Below, in pieces: positions 41,948 to 50,997 of a stretch of DNA of 64,000 nucleotides (position 1 is the stretch's first letter; each line of letters opens with the position of its first letter). Source of the DNA: Chlamydiia bacterium (GTDB lineage: Bacteria > Chlamydiota > Chlamydiia > Chlamydiales > Simkaniaceae). The translations under genes and the position numbers were made by a program. The stretch spans positions 310,001 to 374,000 of the forward strand of contig JAJACH010000002.1 of the NCBI GenBank assembly GCA_022601645.1, in the 5' to 3' direction. The notes below the pieces were generated by a model. That model was not told the origin of the DNA, ran no database searches, and saw only the letters and a list, made by a program, of their open reading frames with translations.

Positions 41948-43126
41948 CTAGCGGAAACTTAGCGCGTCGATTCCAGGGAGGTGGCCATATTCAATAAATT
42001 CTAATGAAGCGCCGCCTCCGGTGGAAGCGTGGGAGAAATGGTCTTCTAAGTGAAGCTTTCGAATGGCTGCAACCGAGTCGCCGCCGCCAACAATTGTTGT
42101 GGCATCTAATTTTGCAAGGCTCTCAGCGATCTGGTTCGTGCCATTGGCAAACTTAGGATCTTCGAACACGCCAACAGGGCCGTTCCAAAAAATCGTGGCT
42201 GCATTTTTAAATTGCTCTTGCCACTCTTCATTTGTAAGTGGGCCAATATCCATCCCGCTCCATCCAGTTGGAATGCCATTTTTGATGTCGACTGTTTTAA
42301 CCTCTGTTCCATCTGTGATCACAACATCTTTCGGTAGGTAGAGCTTAACCGCCTTTTCTGTGCATTCTTTCTCAATTTCTTTTGCTGTTTCGACGTGAGT
42401 CATATCAACAATCGAGCTGCCGATGTCAATGCCATGTGCTTTGAAAAAGGTGAAAATCATCCCGCCACCTAAATAGAGAGCGTCGATTTTAGGAATGAGC
42501 GCTTTTAAAATGCCAAGCTTCGAGGCGACCTTAGCCCCACCTAATATTGTATGAAAGGGGTGCTTGACATGTGTTGTAAGAGCACCTAACGCCGAGGTTT
42601 CTTTTTCTAGGAGAAATCCACCAATAGATTTGCCAGGGAAAAACTCTGCTATAACCTTTGTTGAAGCGTGAGAGCGATGCGCTGTGCCAAAAGCGTCATT
42701 TACATAAATATCAGCAAGCCCTGCTAACGCTTTTGCAAAACTTGTGTCGCCCGTTTCTTCTTCCGGGTGGAAACGTAAGTTCTCGAGCATGATCACCTCG
42801 CCGCCCTTCAGCTTTGCGCATAATGCTTCTACCCCAGGTCCGATGCAGTCTTTCGCAAAAACGACTTCTTGGTCTAGGAGCTTTCCAAGGTGTTTTGCGA
42901 CGCAGTCTAACGATAGATTGGGAACCGTTTCGCCTTTTGGGCGTCCTAGATGACTCATTAAGATGAGCTTTGCACCTTGGGAGAGGATATACTGTATAGA
43001 GGGGAGCGCTTTTAGAATACGCATGTCATCAGTGATTTTCTTTCCCTCTAAGGGGACATTAAAATCAACGCGCATAATCACACGCTTATCTTTAAGGTCG
43101 ATGTCATACAAGCTGAGTTTTTTCAT
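41948..43126 (-). CDS. pgk: Phosphoglycerate kinase
   Basis: Makes ATP from 1,3-bisphosphoglycerate. 392 residues: RVDFNVPL near the start, LMSHLGRPKG, ENLRFHPEEETGD, NDAFGTAHRSHAST, FHTILGGAKVASKLG, FWNGPVGVFEDPKF and the C-terminal GGGDSVAAIRKL and STGGGASLEFIE. All substrate- and nucleotide-binding segments are present. It is separated from the translocase gene by 75 bp and follows dnaQ by 21 bp on the same strand. Confidence 0.97.
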   Translation of the reverse strand: MKKLSLYDIDLKDKRVIMRVDFNVPLEGKKITDDMRILKALPSIQYILSQGAKLILMSHLGRPKGETVPNLSLDCVAKHLGKLLDQEVVFAKDCIGPGVEALCAKLKGGEVIMLENLRFHPEEETGDTSFAKALAGLADIYVNDAFGTAHRSHASTKVIAEFFPGKSIGGFLLEKETSALGALTTHVKHPFHTILGGAKVASKLGILKALIPKIDALYLGGGMIFTFFKAHGIDIGSSIVDMTHVETAKEIEKECTEKAVKLYLPKDVVITDGTEVKTVDIKNGIPTGWSGMDIGPLTNEEWQEQFKNAATIFWNGPVGVFEDPKFANGTNQIAESLAKLDATTIVGGGDSVAAIRKLHLEDHFSHASTGGGASLEFIEYGHLPGIDALSFR

Positions 43127-43147
43127 AAACTCACTCTAGCATCTCTC

Positions 43148-43885
43148 CTACAAATTGGCAAATGGGTTTGCTGAGCGGCGGAAGTCCGGCCCCTTTTTGC
43201 GGCGTTTGATTTCACTGCGGATGGAAAATAAAAGGTCTTGATCGAATTTTTGGTGTCCTGCCCATTGGAGGTATTCGATGGGGATTTCCTTAAATGGACG
43301 TCCTTTATGTTTTCCAAGGGGCATGTTTTTCATTGGGATCGGTTTTAAGAGGCGGTCGAGTAGCTCTTTTTTTGAGCGGAAAGGTTTAACAAGGTGTTTG
43401 AAGACTTCAATGTTTACGAGAACATCGCTCATGGCTCGATGAGCGCCATGTTCGGGGATGTTGAAATGTTTGCGGAGCATTTCTAAGGAGTTAGAAGGGC
43501 TTTCTCCGTAGAGGCGGGCCAAGCGGAGTGTGTCGACGAAAATGGCTTTGTTGAGTTTGCAAGGGACTTTATGTCTTAGCGCTTCTTCGTAAATGATGTC
43601 GATGTCGTATTTGATGCCGTGACCGACGATGATATGGTCGCCGATAAAGTCGAGGTATTCGGGGAGCACTTTGTCGATTGTTGGTTTCCCTTCCACCATA
43701 TCTTGGGAGATGTTGTGGATTTCAATCGATTCTTCGGGGATGATCCGTTTGGGATCAACAAGCGTCTCTTGGGTTGCAATCACGCCTGAGAGTTTAAATG
43801 TCGCGGCAGCGATTTCAATAATCGAGTCTTTTTTGGTATCAAGTCCTGTTGTTTCGCAATCAACGCAGACAAAAACATTGTTCAT
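43148..43885 (-). CDS. DnaQ-like 3'-5' exonuclease with C-terminal DUF3820-like domain
   Basis: 245 residues. DEDDh exonuclease motifs: VCVDCETTGLD (Exo I), IVGHGIKYDIDII (Exo II) and HRAMSDVLVNIEVF (Exo III with the His). After about residue 185 follows LGKHKGRPFKEIPIEYLQWA, a small domain found in exonucleases of the ExoX/DnaQ group. It could be a proofreading subunit or a repair exonuclease; in C. trachomatis a dnaQ copy precedes tsaE (CT536-CT537). The start overlaps engB by 26 nt. Confidence 0.87.
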   Translation of the reverse strand: MNNVFVCVDCETTGLDTKKDSIIEIAAATFKLSGVIATQETLVDPKRIIPEESIEIHNISQDMVEGKPTIDKVLPEYLDFIGDHIIVGHGIKYDIDIIYEEALRHKVPCKLNKAIFVDTLRLARLYGESPSNSLEMLRKHFNIPEHGAHRAMSDVLVNIEVFKHLVKPFRSKKELLDRLLKPIPMKNMPLGKHKGRPFKEIPIEYLQWAGHQKFDQDLLFSIRSEIKRRKKGPDFRRSANPFANL

Positions 43886-44438
43886 AAATCAGTTCCAATA
43901 ATTGGGTTTTACTGTGAGGTGTCTTGATCGAGTATGTCGCATAGGGAAATTCATGGGGAGCGATTTTCTCGAGATTTTTTTCAACTTGGGTTTTAACTTC
44001 TCGTGGTTTGAGTTTGTCACATTTTGTGAAGACGAGGAGTAGGGGGAGTTTGGTTTCTATGGCAAAAGCGATAAAATCGGCGTCAAGTTTCGTGAGGTCG
44101 CGCCTTGAATCTAAAAGCACGAGAAGAAGTTTTAAGTTGGGGCGTTTCGTGAGGTAATGATGGATGGCATTGTCCCACACTTTACGTACTTTGGGCGGGA
44201 CGTTGGCAAAACCGTAACCGGGTAGGTCAACAAAGGTGAGTTCATCGTTAAAGTTAAAGAAGTTGAGCATTTGGGTCTTCCCAGGGGTGGAGGAGACTTT
44301 GGCGAGCTTCTTTTTACTTAGCATGTGGTTAAGAAGAGAGGATTTACCAACATTCGAGCGGCCAATGAGGGCCACCTCAGGCAGTTTGAGCTCGGGAATA
44401 TCGGTCAGTTTAGAGAAGAGAAATTCTACTTTACTCAT
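43860..44438 (-). CDS. engB: Ribosome biogenesis GTPase EngB (YihA/YsxC)
   Basis: 192 residues. LIGRSNVGKSSLLNHML (G1), SSTPGKTQML (G2), FVDLPGYGFANVP (G3), FTKCDKL (G4) and the SIKTPHSK G5 region are those of EngB, which assists 50S assembly. It sits between tsaE (8-nt overlap) and the exonuclease gene in a tightly packed minus-strand operon. Confidence 0.94.
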   Translation of the reverse strand: MSKVEFLFSKLTDIPELKLPEVALIGRSNVGKSSLLNHMLSKKKLAKVSSTPGKTQMLNFFNFNDELTFVDLPGYGFANVPPKVRKVWDNAIHHYLTKRPNLKLLLVLLDSRRDLTKLDADFIAFAIETKLPLLLVFTKCDKLKPREVKTQVEKNLEKIAPHEFPYATYSIKTPHSKTQLLELIYEQCFCLR

Positions 44439-44829
44439 GGTTAATCACCACTTCAACGGTGTTTTTCGGGAGAAAACCACGCGCTTTTTCAGGCCATTCT
44501 ATCAAGGTGAAACCGTCGTTTTGGATGTATTCATCAAGGCCTTTTTCTGTAAATTGCTCTGGGTTATCTAAGCGGTAAAGGTCGAAATGTGAAACGGCGC
44601 CGTATTGTTGGACGTAGGTGAACGTCGGGCTTGTCACTTCTGTATCACCTGTCAGTTCTTCGATAAAGCCTTTAGCAAAGGTTGTTTTACCCGCGCCCAG
44701 GTCCCCGTAGATACAAATAACGCTCCCTTTTGGGAGCGTTTTGCCAAACTGTGCGCCAATCTGACGCGTCTCTTGATCTGAACGGCTGTGTTTACTCAGT
44801 CCATTCAGCGATATGATCCTTGAATTCAT
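44431..44829 (-). CDS. tsaE: tRNA threonylcarbamoyladenosine synthesis ATPase TsaE
   Basis: 132 residues. Walker A YGDLGAGKTTFAKGF, SPTFTYVQQY, FDLYRLDNPEQF, and IEWPEKARGFLP match TsaE, the ATPase that works with TsaB and TsaD to make t6A on ANN-decoding tRNAs. The start overlaps the DUF2709 gene by 38 nt. The tsaE-DUF2709 adjacency is as in C. trachomatis CT537-CT538. Confidence 0.93.
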   Translation of the reverse strand: MNSRIISLNGLSKHSRSDQETRQIGAQFGKTLPKGSVICIYGDLGAGKTTFAKGFIEELTGDTEVTSPTFTYVQQYGAVSHFDLYRLDNPEQFTEKGLDEYIQNDGFTLIEWPEKARGFLPKNTVEVVINHE

Positions 44830-45508
44830 CGTGTTGGCTTAGTTGTTCCACAAAAGCAGATAACTTGCTTTCGTCGAGTTTTTCTTGAATAAATTCCATG
44901 AAGCTATCTTCAATCTGGTATCTGTTTTGGCTTGGGACCTCGACAAGAGCCATGACTTTAAGCTGGTGGTCGATGAAATCGTTTAACACGGCTTTCTTCG
45001 AATTAAATAGCTTTCCGGTGATGGCTGAAGAGTACACTGTTTTAGAAAGCGGCTCTTTGCGTTTTTCGATGTAATTTTTGATCACTTCAGCGTCTTCAGA
45101 GACGTAAAAACGTTTCACTTTCAAACCATTGACACGCTCAGTATTCTCAGGGCATTTTGAGACCCAGTCGTAGATTGCATCTTGTGGATTTGGGTGTGTA
45201 TTATCGCCGAAAACCTTTCCTGTAAACGGGCAGATGTAAATCTTTTTTGTATCTTCGTTTACACTAGGCTGTCCAACTTGAATTTTAATTTCAGTTTCGC
45301 GCCAAAGTTTTCCTTGATCTTCGAGCTGCTTTATCAGCTCATCTTTACTGCGGTAGATCGTTTTCTCTCTCAAGAAGATCACAGGTTGGATCTTAAATTT
45401 TTTCTCGATAAAATAGAGATAGGTAGTGAGTAGATCGGCCTTCTTATTCTGTTTTAAGAACTTGGCAAGAATATCTTTCAGTGTTTCTGAAAGGACTGCT
45501 TCGGACAT
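44792..45508 (-). CDS. DUF2709 family protein, Chlamydiae-specific
   Basis: 238 residues. The sequence (SETLKDILAKFLKQNKKADL..., YICPFTGKVFGDNTHPNPQD, YSSAITGKLFNSKKAVLNDF) matches what I recall of the DUF2709 family restricted to Chlamydiae. Two related segments, CPFTGKVF and SAITGKLF, suggest an internal duplication. No signal peptide or helix. Function unknown. It heads an operon with tsaE, engB and the exonuclease. Confidence 0.82.
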   Translation of the reverse strand: MSEAVLSETLKDILAKFLKQNKKADLLTTYLYFIEKKFKIQPVIFLREKTIYRSKDELIKQLEDQGKLWRETEIKIQVGQPSVNEDTKKIYICPFTGKVFGDNTHPNPQDAIYDWVSKCPENTERVNGLKVKRFYVSEDAEVIKNYIEKRKEPLSKTVYSSAITGKLFNSKKAVLNDFIDHQLKVMALVEVPSQNRYQIEDSFMEFIQEKLDESKLSAFVEQLSQHDEFKDHIAEWTE

Positions 45509-45630
45509 TATTTACCTCCAAATACTTGGGGTGGATTCTACCCGGCAAAATAGTTAAATGCAAGATAAAGATATTGATTTGAAGGGGGTCTGATGCTAAG
45601 ATAGCTCGCGTATCAACAAGGGATTATAAA

Positions 45631-46713
45631 ATGAGTTTAACGCTTAAAGAAATCGTTGTACCGGGTTATGAAAAGGTTTTGAAAGTAACTGATAAGGCCT
45701 CAAAGCTTGTTGCAGTTATCGCTATCCACAATACGCAGCTGGGTCCAGCACTTGGCGGCACGCGTATTTTCCCCTACAACACTTTCGATGAAGCCCTACA
45801 AGACGCTCTTCGGTTGGCAAAAGGCATGACTTACAAATCTGCTGCTGCAAACACAGGTCTTGGTGGAGGAAAAAGCGTAATCATTGCAGATCCCAATACA
45901 GAAAAAACGCCAGAGAAACTCAAAGCATTTGGCGATGCGATCGAACAGCTAAGCGGTCAATATATTTGCGCAGAAGATGTGGGTTGCACCGTTGATGATG
46001 CTAATGTCATCCGTACGCGTACACGCTACGTTGTTGGAACCGGTGCGAAACAAAGTAGCGGCGATCCAAGTCCTTTTACTGCATGGGGCACGATTCGCGG
46101 TATGCAAGCGGCGCTTAAGTTCCAAACAGGTTCAGAATCATTTCAAGGGAAAACGATTGCGATCCAAGGTCTTGGTAATGTCGGACGTCACATCGCAGAA
46201 TTCGCTTTCTGGCAAGGGGCAAACCTCATTGTTGCTGATATCAATGAAAAGAAAGCAAGTGAGATCGCTAAGCGCTATGGCGCCACGGTATGCCCGATCG
46301 ACGAAATCCTCAAAGCAGAATGTGATATTCTCGCTCCTTGTGCGCTTGGTGGAATCATCAACAGCTTTTCTATTCCTGATATCAAGGCTAAGATCATCGC
46401 TGGATGTGCAAACAACCAACTCCAAGACGATTACCACGCGGACTTTTTAGCGCGACGAGGCATCCTCTACGTTCCTGACTTTATCCTCAATGCGGGTGGC
46501 TTGATCAACGTGACACAAGAAGTGTCAAAAGAGGGCTACCGCCCTGAAAAAGCACGCGATAGCGTGAACAAAATTTACGACGAGCTCATGACAATTTTCA
46601 ACCTTTCAAAGCAAAATAGCATGAATCCTTTGGAAGCTGCCATGACTCTTGTCGAATACAGATTAAGATATGGCGTAGGAAAACGAGAAGAGTTATCCTT
46701 GACGCATGGATAA
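45631..46713 (+). CDS. ldh: Leucine/phenylalanine/glutamate-type dehydrogenase
   Basis: Oxidative deamination of a branched-chain or other amino acid with NAD. 360 residues. N-terminal catalytic part HNTQLGPALGGTRIFPY, LAKGMTYKSAAANTGLGGGKS with the catalytic Lys, and ICAEDVGC; C-terminal Rossmann part IAIQGLGNVGRHIAEF, LAPCALGGIINS and ANNQLQDDYHADFLARRGIL shortened to GCANNQLQ, then DFILNAGGLINV. Leucine dehydrogenase is the closest remembered match. It ends inside the argS start (8-nt overlap), so they share a transcript. Confidence 0.92.
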   Translation: MSLTLKEIVVPGYEKVLKVTDKASKLVAVIAIHNTQLGPALGGTRIFPYNTFDEALQDALRLAKGMTYKSAAANTGLGGGKSVIIADPNTEKTPEKLKAFGDAIEQLSGQYICAEDVGCTVDDANVIRTRTRYVVGTGAKQSSGDPSPFTAWGTIRGMQAALKFQTGSESFQGKTIAIQGLGNVGRHIAEFAFWQGANLIVADINEKKASEIAKRYGATVCPIDEILKAECDILAPCALGGIINSFSIPDIKAKIIAGCANNQLQDDYHADFLARRGILYVPDFILNAGGLINVTQEVSKEGYRPEKARDSVNKIYDELMTIFNLSKQNSMNPLEAAMTLVEYRLRYGVGKREELSLTHG

Positions 46714-48355
46714 TCTTCGAACACTCTTAACTAAGGCGGCCACCGATGCAATTGAAGCCGCCTATGACGAAAAGCAATTGGCTGATGTCGCGCAAAGTGA
46801 TCACGCCGACTACCAATGCAACAACGCCCTTCGCCTAGCTAAACTTCTCAAGAAAAATCCCCGCGAAGTTGCCCAAACGATCATCGACAATTTCAAGTCC
46901 GATCTCATCTCTTCCCTAGACATTGCAGGGCCAGGATTTATCAATATTCATCTCAATCAAGAGGGGCTTTCAAAGCAGCTCACCGAAATCTTTTTAGATC
47001 CGCATCTGGGGGTACCCCAGCCTGACAAAAAAGAGCGCATCGTTGTCGATTTTTCCTCCCCAAATGTTGCTAAAGAACTTCACGTTGGTCATCTTCGATC
47101 GACCATTATTGGCGACGCCATCGCGCGTCTTTTTGAATTTCTCGGGCACGACGTGCTACGCCTTAACCATATCGGTGACTGGGGGACTCAATTTGGGATG
47201 CTGATCACTTACCTAAAAGAGCATAAACTTGATGAAAACGCCGATCTTTCCGACCTGATGCACTGGTATAAAGAAGCGAAGAAGTGCTTTGACGCCGATC
47301 CTGATTTCAAAAAACGCTCACAGGGCGAAGTGATCGCTTTGCAAAGTGGGGAAAAAGATGCGCGCCGCATTTGGGAGCAAGTCTGCGCAATATCTCGCAA
47401 AGCTTACCGTGAAATTTACGAGATGCTTGACGTTGATCTCATTGATCGCGGCGAATCGTTTTACAACCCCATGCTTGAACCAACCGTTTCTGAGCTTAAA
47501 GAAAAGGGACTTCTTACCTTGTCAGAAGGAGCCCAATGTATCTTCCTCGATGGCTATAAGATTCCGATGATTGTGCAAAAATCAGACGGGGGCTTTAACT
47601 ACACGACAACTGATATCGCCGCCTTGAAACACCGCATCTTAGAGGAAAAAGCTGACCGCATCATTATCGTGACGGATGGTGGACAACGCCTTCATATTGA
47701 AATGATCTTCAAGATGGCTGAAAAACTCGGCCTTCCTAAAACAGCACTTGATCACGTCTATTTTGGTGTTGTTCTTGGCGCGGATGGGAAAAAATTCAAA
47801 ACACGCTCTGGGGAAACTGAAAAGCTGAAAGACTTGCTCGATAAAGCAGTTGATATGGCTCGTGGTCTTCTTAAAGAAAGGGGCATGAATGAAGAGGATG
47901 CGCGTATCCTAGGCATCGATGCGGTAAAATACGCTGACCTTTCGAACCAGCGCATCAAAGACTATGTCTTTTCCTACGAGCGGATGCTCCGCTTTGAAGG
48001 CAATACTGCAGCGTTTATCCTCTACTCGTATGTGCGTGTCCAGGGGATCAAGCGCAAAGTAGGACGCAAAGACATCTCAGGCACCATTCATCTGGAGCAT
48101 CCGTCCGAAATTGCTCTTGGCCTTCACCTTCGCCGCTTTGGTGAAACGCTTGAGGACTTTAGTCGCGATCTGATGCCGCACCGTCTCACTGACTATCTCT
48201 ATAGTCTTGCTGAAAAGTTCAATGCGTTTTTTCGCGACTGTCACGTGCAGGGCACTCCTGAAGAGGAGAGCCGTCTCCTGCTAGCGGAATTAACGGCTCG
48301 CATCTTGAAAAAAGGGTTAGAACTCCTTGGCCTTAAGGTGCTTGATCAAATGTAG
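46706..48355 (+). CDS. argS: Arginyl-tRNA synthetase
   Basis: 549 residues, class Ia. The HIGH-type motif ELHVGHLRST is at about 124-133, preceded by VDFSSPNVAK; LNHIGDWGTQFGML, RIIIVTDGGQRLHIEMIFK and KKFKTRSGETEKLKDLL follow, then the anticodon-binding DALR domain ending LGLKVLDQM. The KMSKS loop is degenerate, as usual in ArgRS. The final 12 codons are duplicated 260 bp downstream beyond a family 1 repeat, so the gene's end was reformed after an insertion. Confidence 0.96.
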   Translation: MDNLRTLLTKAATDAIEAAYDEKQLADVAQSDHADYQCNNALRLAKLLKKNPREVAQTIIDNFKSDLISSLDIAGPGFINIHLNQEGLSKQLTEIFLDPHLGVPQPDKKERIVVDFSSPNVAKELHVGHLRSTIIGDAIARLFEFLGHDVLRLNHIGDWGTQFGMLITYLKEHKLDENADLSDLMHWYKEAKKCFDADPDFKKRSQGEVIALQSGEKDARRIWEQVCAISRKAYREIYEMLDVDLIDRGESFYNPMLEPTVSELKEKGLLTLSEGAQCIFLDGYKIPMIVQKSDGGFNYTTTDIAALKHRILEEKADRIIIVTDGGQRLHIEMIFKMAEKLGLPKTALDHVYFGVVLGADGKKFKTRSGETEKLKDLLDKAVDMARGLLKERGMNEEDARILGIDAVKYADLSNQRIKDYVFSYERMLRFEGNTAAFILYSYVRVQGIKRKVGRKDISGTIHLEHPSEIALGLHLRRFGETLEDFSRDLMPHRLTDYLYSLAEKFNAFFRDCHVQGTPEEESRLLLAELTARILKKGLELLGLKVLDQM

Positions 48356-48384
48356 ATGTTCTTTACTAGGGGTTTGTTAGGGGT

Positions 48385-48575
48385 AGCACCATCTTTTCGG
48401 ATCTTTTCAAAGAATCTGCCCTTCCCTGTACAATAGGTACTATCAAAGGGCAGATTAATTAAAAATCTCACGAAAATCTGGCACTCTTTCTAGCTTGCCT
48501 CTTGGCGATCTTTTCACTCCTTGTGCTACGCCAGGAGCAAAAATCTCATCCAAGATCCGAAGCTAGAAATTTTAC
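48385..48575 (+). repeat. Dispersed intergenic repeat, family 1, copy 2
   Basis: The 361 bp between argS and the next gene contain no other gene. This block matches 761-970 (TTTTCAAAGAATC, GAAAATCTG, GGCGATCTTTTCACTC, AAAAATCTCATCCAA). Its inner inverted repeat, AATCTGCCCTT facing AAGGGCAGATT, is perfect here over 11 bp. On its right lies the duplicated argS tail, on its left the intact argS stop, so the element appears inserted at the end of argS. Confidence 0.8.
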
Positions 48576-48614
48576 CGATAGCTATACAATACAATTTATG
48601 ATCGGAAATAGCTT

Positions 48615-48650
48615 GAACACCTTGGCTTTAAGGTGCTTGATCAAATGTAA
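48615..48650 (+). pseudogene. Duplicated argS C-terminal tail
   Basis: 36 bp reading EHLGFKVLDQM and TAA, against ELLGLKVLDQM and TAG at the end of intact argS (48320-48355); 33 of 36 bases agree. It lies directly beyond the family 1 repeat. The TAA and following bases form the 23-bp palindrome found at another gene end (25525), so this copy probably keeps the ancestral terminus. Confidence 0.88.
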
Positions 48651-48665
48651 AGCGGCTTTACATTT
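48643..48665. repeat. Perfect palindrome, copy 3 of 3
   Basis: AAATGTAAAGC and GCTTTACATTT around one base, overlapping the stop of the duplicated argS tail. Same arms as at 2917-2939 and 25525-25545, again at a (former) gene 3' end. Confidence 0.85.
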
Positions 48666-48716
48666 TGTGGCTTCAAGAGTACTATTGGTGCCCAAAATAT
48701 AATGAGAGAGGTGAAT

Positions 48717-49037
48717 ATGTTTGTAGAAAGTACTCATCGCCGTGCTGATGAACTCTTATCAGCGGCGCTCTATCTTCAGCATGGAATTATGACAATACGG
48801 CTCCCTCCTGGGATGGATTGTTCACGCCAATTAAACGAGCTTTGGAAGGGACACTTTTTTAGACTTTTGGGGTTGGAGAGGTTTGCTAGCATCACAGCAC
48901 CTTTGCAAGAAGGTGATCTGTTGCTGCGTGCCAAAGTGATCTGTATGCTTGCAAGTACAAATGAGTCTTTGTGCATGATTGAACGGCTATCTAGGGCATG
49001 TATTGGTAGAACTCACCAGTCCCCAGGACTCTTGTGA
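48717..49037 (+). CDS. Hypothetical protein, 106 aa
   Basis: Starts at ATG 48717, 3 nt after GAGAGAGGTG; an upstream in-frame ATG at 48702 lacks such a site. The product (MFVESTHRRADELLSAALYL..., ending RTHQSPGLL) is mostly helical, with Cys at CSRQLNELW, VICMLAS and ESLCMIE. No signal or membrane segment; no family recognised. Its last 47 bp overlap the convergent GT-like gene. It sits in a locus of accessory genes between argS and murA. Confidence 0.6.
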   Translation: MFVESTHRRADELLSAALYLQHGIMTIRLPPGMDCSRQLNELWKGHFFRLLGLERFASITAPLQEGDLLLRAKVICMLASTNESLCMIERLSRACIGRTHQSPGLL

Positions 49038-50997
49038 ATAGGTAGAGTGCGTATGCGATGGGGGTCCTTGTTTCGTCTATTTCAAGCTTTTTAGCCTGTC
49101 TTGTAAAACGTCTGCGGAATTTAGCGAGTTGCTTTGCTTTAAAGGTGATGGTTTCGTTGATGATTTTTGGAACACTTTTGACGAAAGCATCAAACACAAC
49201 GCGATCTTTTACGCTTAAACTGCTTAGATCTTCTCGTGTTGTATAGCTTACATGAGCTATTGAGAAGGATTCCCAAAAAGCTATGATTGTTGGCTCTAGG
49301 CTGCTTTTATGGGCAGGGTGTATGCCGAGCGCGCCTGAAAGGTAGCCGAGGTAGTTGCCAAGTTGTGCGGCGAGCGCCCTTTCTTTAACCTGGTGAAAGA
49401 GTTGTGTGTTTGCCCAGGTAATTTTCTTAAGAGAGGGATAGCGAGGTCCTGATAGGTGCGTTTGGTATTGGTAATAGGGATAGGCGGATTCTGTGCCTTT
49501 GAAGTGACCCTCTTCTCCTGCAAAGGGAAGGGGGTGGCAAAGGCTGCCTGGGCTAATATATGCGCCTCTACAACTCCCGCATTCCATAGGCGTTTCGCTC
49601 CATTGTAGGCTGATTCGTGTGGGCACGTGCATGCTGTCCCGCCCGATGGTGGGTTTTACAAGGCGCTCACAAGGCTTTTGAAGAACATGAAAGCCAAGCC
49701 ATAAATCGATGTAGACGTCGTTTGGAGGAAGTTCAACATCGTCATCTCCCATTCCCACGTAAATGTTTCTAGAGTCTCGATATGCCTCCAAAGCAGCATC
49801 TACTGGAGCTTCAAGGGGATTAGCGTAGCCTTGGGAGTACAAGAGCTTTAAGGTTGGAGCGAGGAGATAACAGGCGTTTCTTGCGCCGCCGTATCCCCAG
49901 TTTCCAGACTCTGTTGTACGGATTAATGGTAAGAGACCAAGTTTTTCTGCAAAAGCTTCTGTTTCCCCTTTTCCGTAATGGAAGATGGGGTGGGGTAGGG
50001 ATTCTACATAACGATGATTATCTGCAAAGAGGTCTGCATCTGACTGGTCAAACACAAAAATAGGTAAAGAGCCAAATTCAGCTAGGTTCTCTACGAGGGA
50101 AGGAAGGTAGGGGAGCCTTGAGAGCACTTTGTTGGCTGTTGGAAGGGTGTAGACGCTTGCTTTGAGCTGTAGTGTGAGATCTCTTAAGCTCGACAGTCCA
50201 ATTTGTGCGTTATTTTCGCCATGGAGAATGTGGTGTGCTAACCCTTTTCCTCCAAAATTTGTACCGAATAAACCGAAGCGTAAAGCGCTATCGTAGAAAA
50301 CCTCTATTGAAAGATCTCTTTTTTCTGCACAGGCTACAAGTGTTTTTTGAAAATGAACATCAAGTGTTTCAAGCAATGTTGTCACATCCATTCCCGCTTG
50401 GATTAGTTCTAATGCATCTTGTTTTGGGAAATGACCGCTGTCAATACGATGGATGAGCGTTACTATTCTGTCATCGGGATGGCATTTGAGCGCCTGTTTA
50501 ATTTGATAGCTTCCTTCGCGGTAGTCTGTGTAAAGGGCATGAACGAGTTGAAGAGGTGTTTTGCCTATCGATTCAAGGTATGGGGAAGGGTCAACGTATT
50601 GAGCGACTAACCGTAGGTGGGTATAGGGGGGCTCATGGGGCGTTATTTCGCCTGTTCGTAGTCCAAAAAGAAGATCGCGCATGAATTCTTCTTCGTGTGG
50701 GGCGACCATCTCTAAATAAGAGGTAAGACTGATGCTTGTTAAACATTCATAGAGGTGGACGGCTCGTTCATATTTTGAAAGTGGTGAGGGGTATCGCATC
50801 GCATCGATAATCAGGTCCTCAATCAGCATTTCTCTTGTAAGGAGAGAAACTATATACCCATTGAATTTATCTAGGGAGGTGCTTGGTGTTGCAAGCTCGG
50901 AGACGAGTGTAGGAGAGGTTTCTCCTACCAAAAGACACGGAGGGGACACTCCTGGTCGAAAAAAGGGATCAGGGGCTCTGAGTGCTGTAACTGCCAT
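48991..50997 (-). CDS. Large putative GT-A-type glycosyltransferase, 668 aa
   Basis: Start taken at 50997 (MAVTALRAPDPFF), because MAVT also opens the first protein of the operon; a longer frame reaches 51078. An N-terminal helical region of about 300 residues is unrecognised. Then comes a GT-A-like block: SLPIFVFDQSDADLF, SGNWGYGGARNACYLLAP (about 366-380) and YVGMGDDDVELPPN with a DDD motif (about 418-420), which looks like the DxD metal/nucleotide-sugar site after the GARN helix of inverting glycosyltransferases. A Cys-bearing segment (ECGSCRGAYIS) follows. No signal peptide. Third gene of an operon with a protease-like protein and EpmB. An effector role is plausible but unproven. Confidence 0.6.
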   Translation of the reverse strand: MAVTALRAPDPFFRPGVSPPCLLVGETSPTLVSELATPSTSLDKFNGYIVSLLTREMLIEDLIIDAMRYPSPLSKYERAVHLYECLTSISLTSYLEMVAPHEEEFMRDLLFGLRTGEITPHEPPYTHLRLVAQYVDPSPYLESIGKTPLQLVHALYTDYREGSYQIKQALKCHPDDRIVTLIHRIDSGHFPKQDALELIQAGMDVTTLLETLDVHFQKTLVACAEKRDLSIEVFYDSALRFGLFGTNFGGKGLAHHILHGENNAQIGLSSLRDLTLQLKASVYTLPTANKVLSRLPYLPSLVENLAEFGSLPIFVFDQSDADLFADNHRYVESLPHPIFHYGKGETEAFAEKLGLLPLIRTTESGNWGYGGARNACYLLAPTLKLLYSQGYANPLEAPVDAALEAYRDSRNIYVGMGDDDVELPPNDVYIDLWLGFHVLQKPCERLVKPTIGRDSMHVPTRISLQWSETPMECGSCRGAYISPGSLCHPLPFAGEEGHFKGTESAYPYYQYQTHLSGPRYPSLKKITWANTQLFHQVKERALAAQLGNYLGYLSGALGIHPAHKSSLEPTIIAFWESFSIAHVSYTTREDLSSLSVKDRVVFDAFVKSVPKIINETITFKAKQLAKFRRRFTRQAKKLEIDETRTPIAYALYLFTRVLGTGEFYQYMP

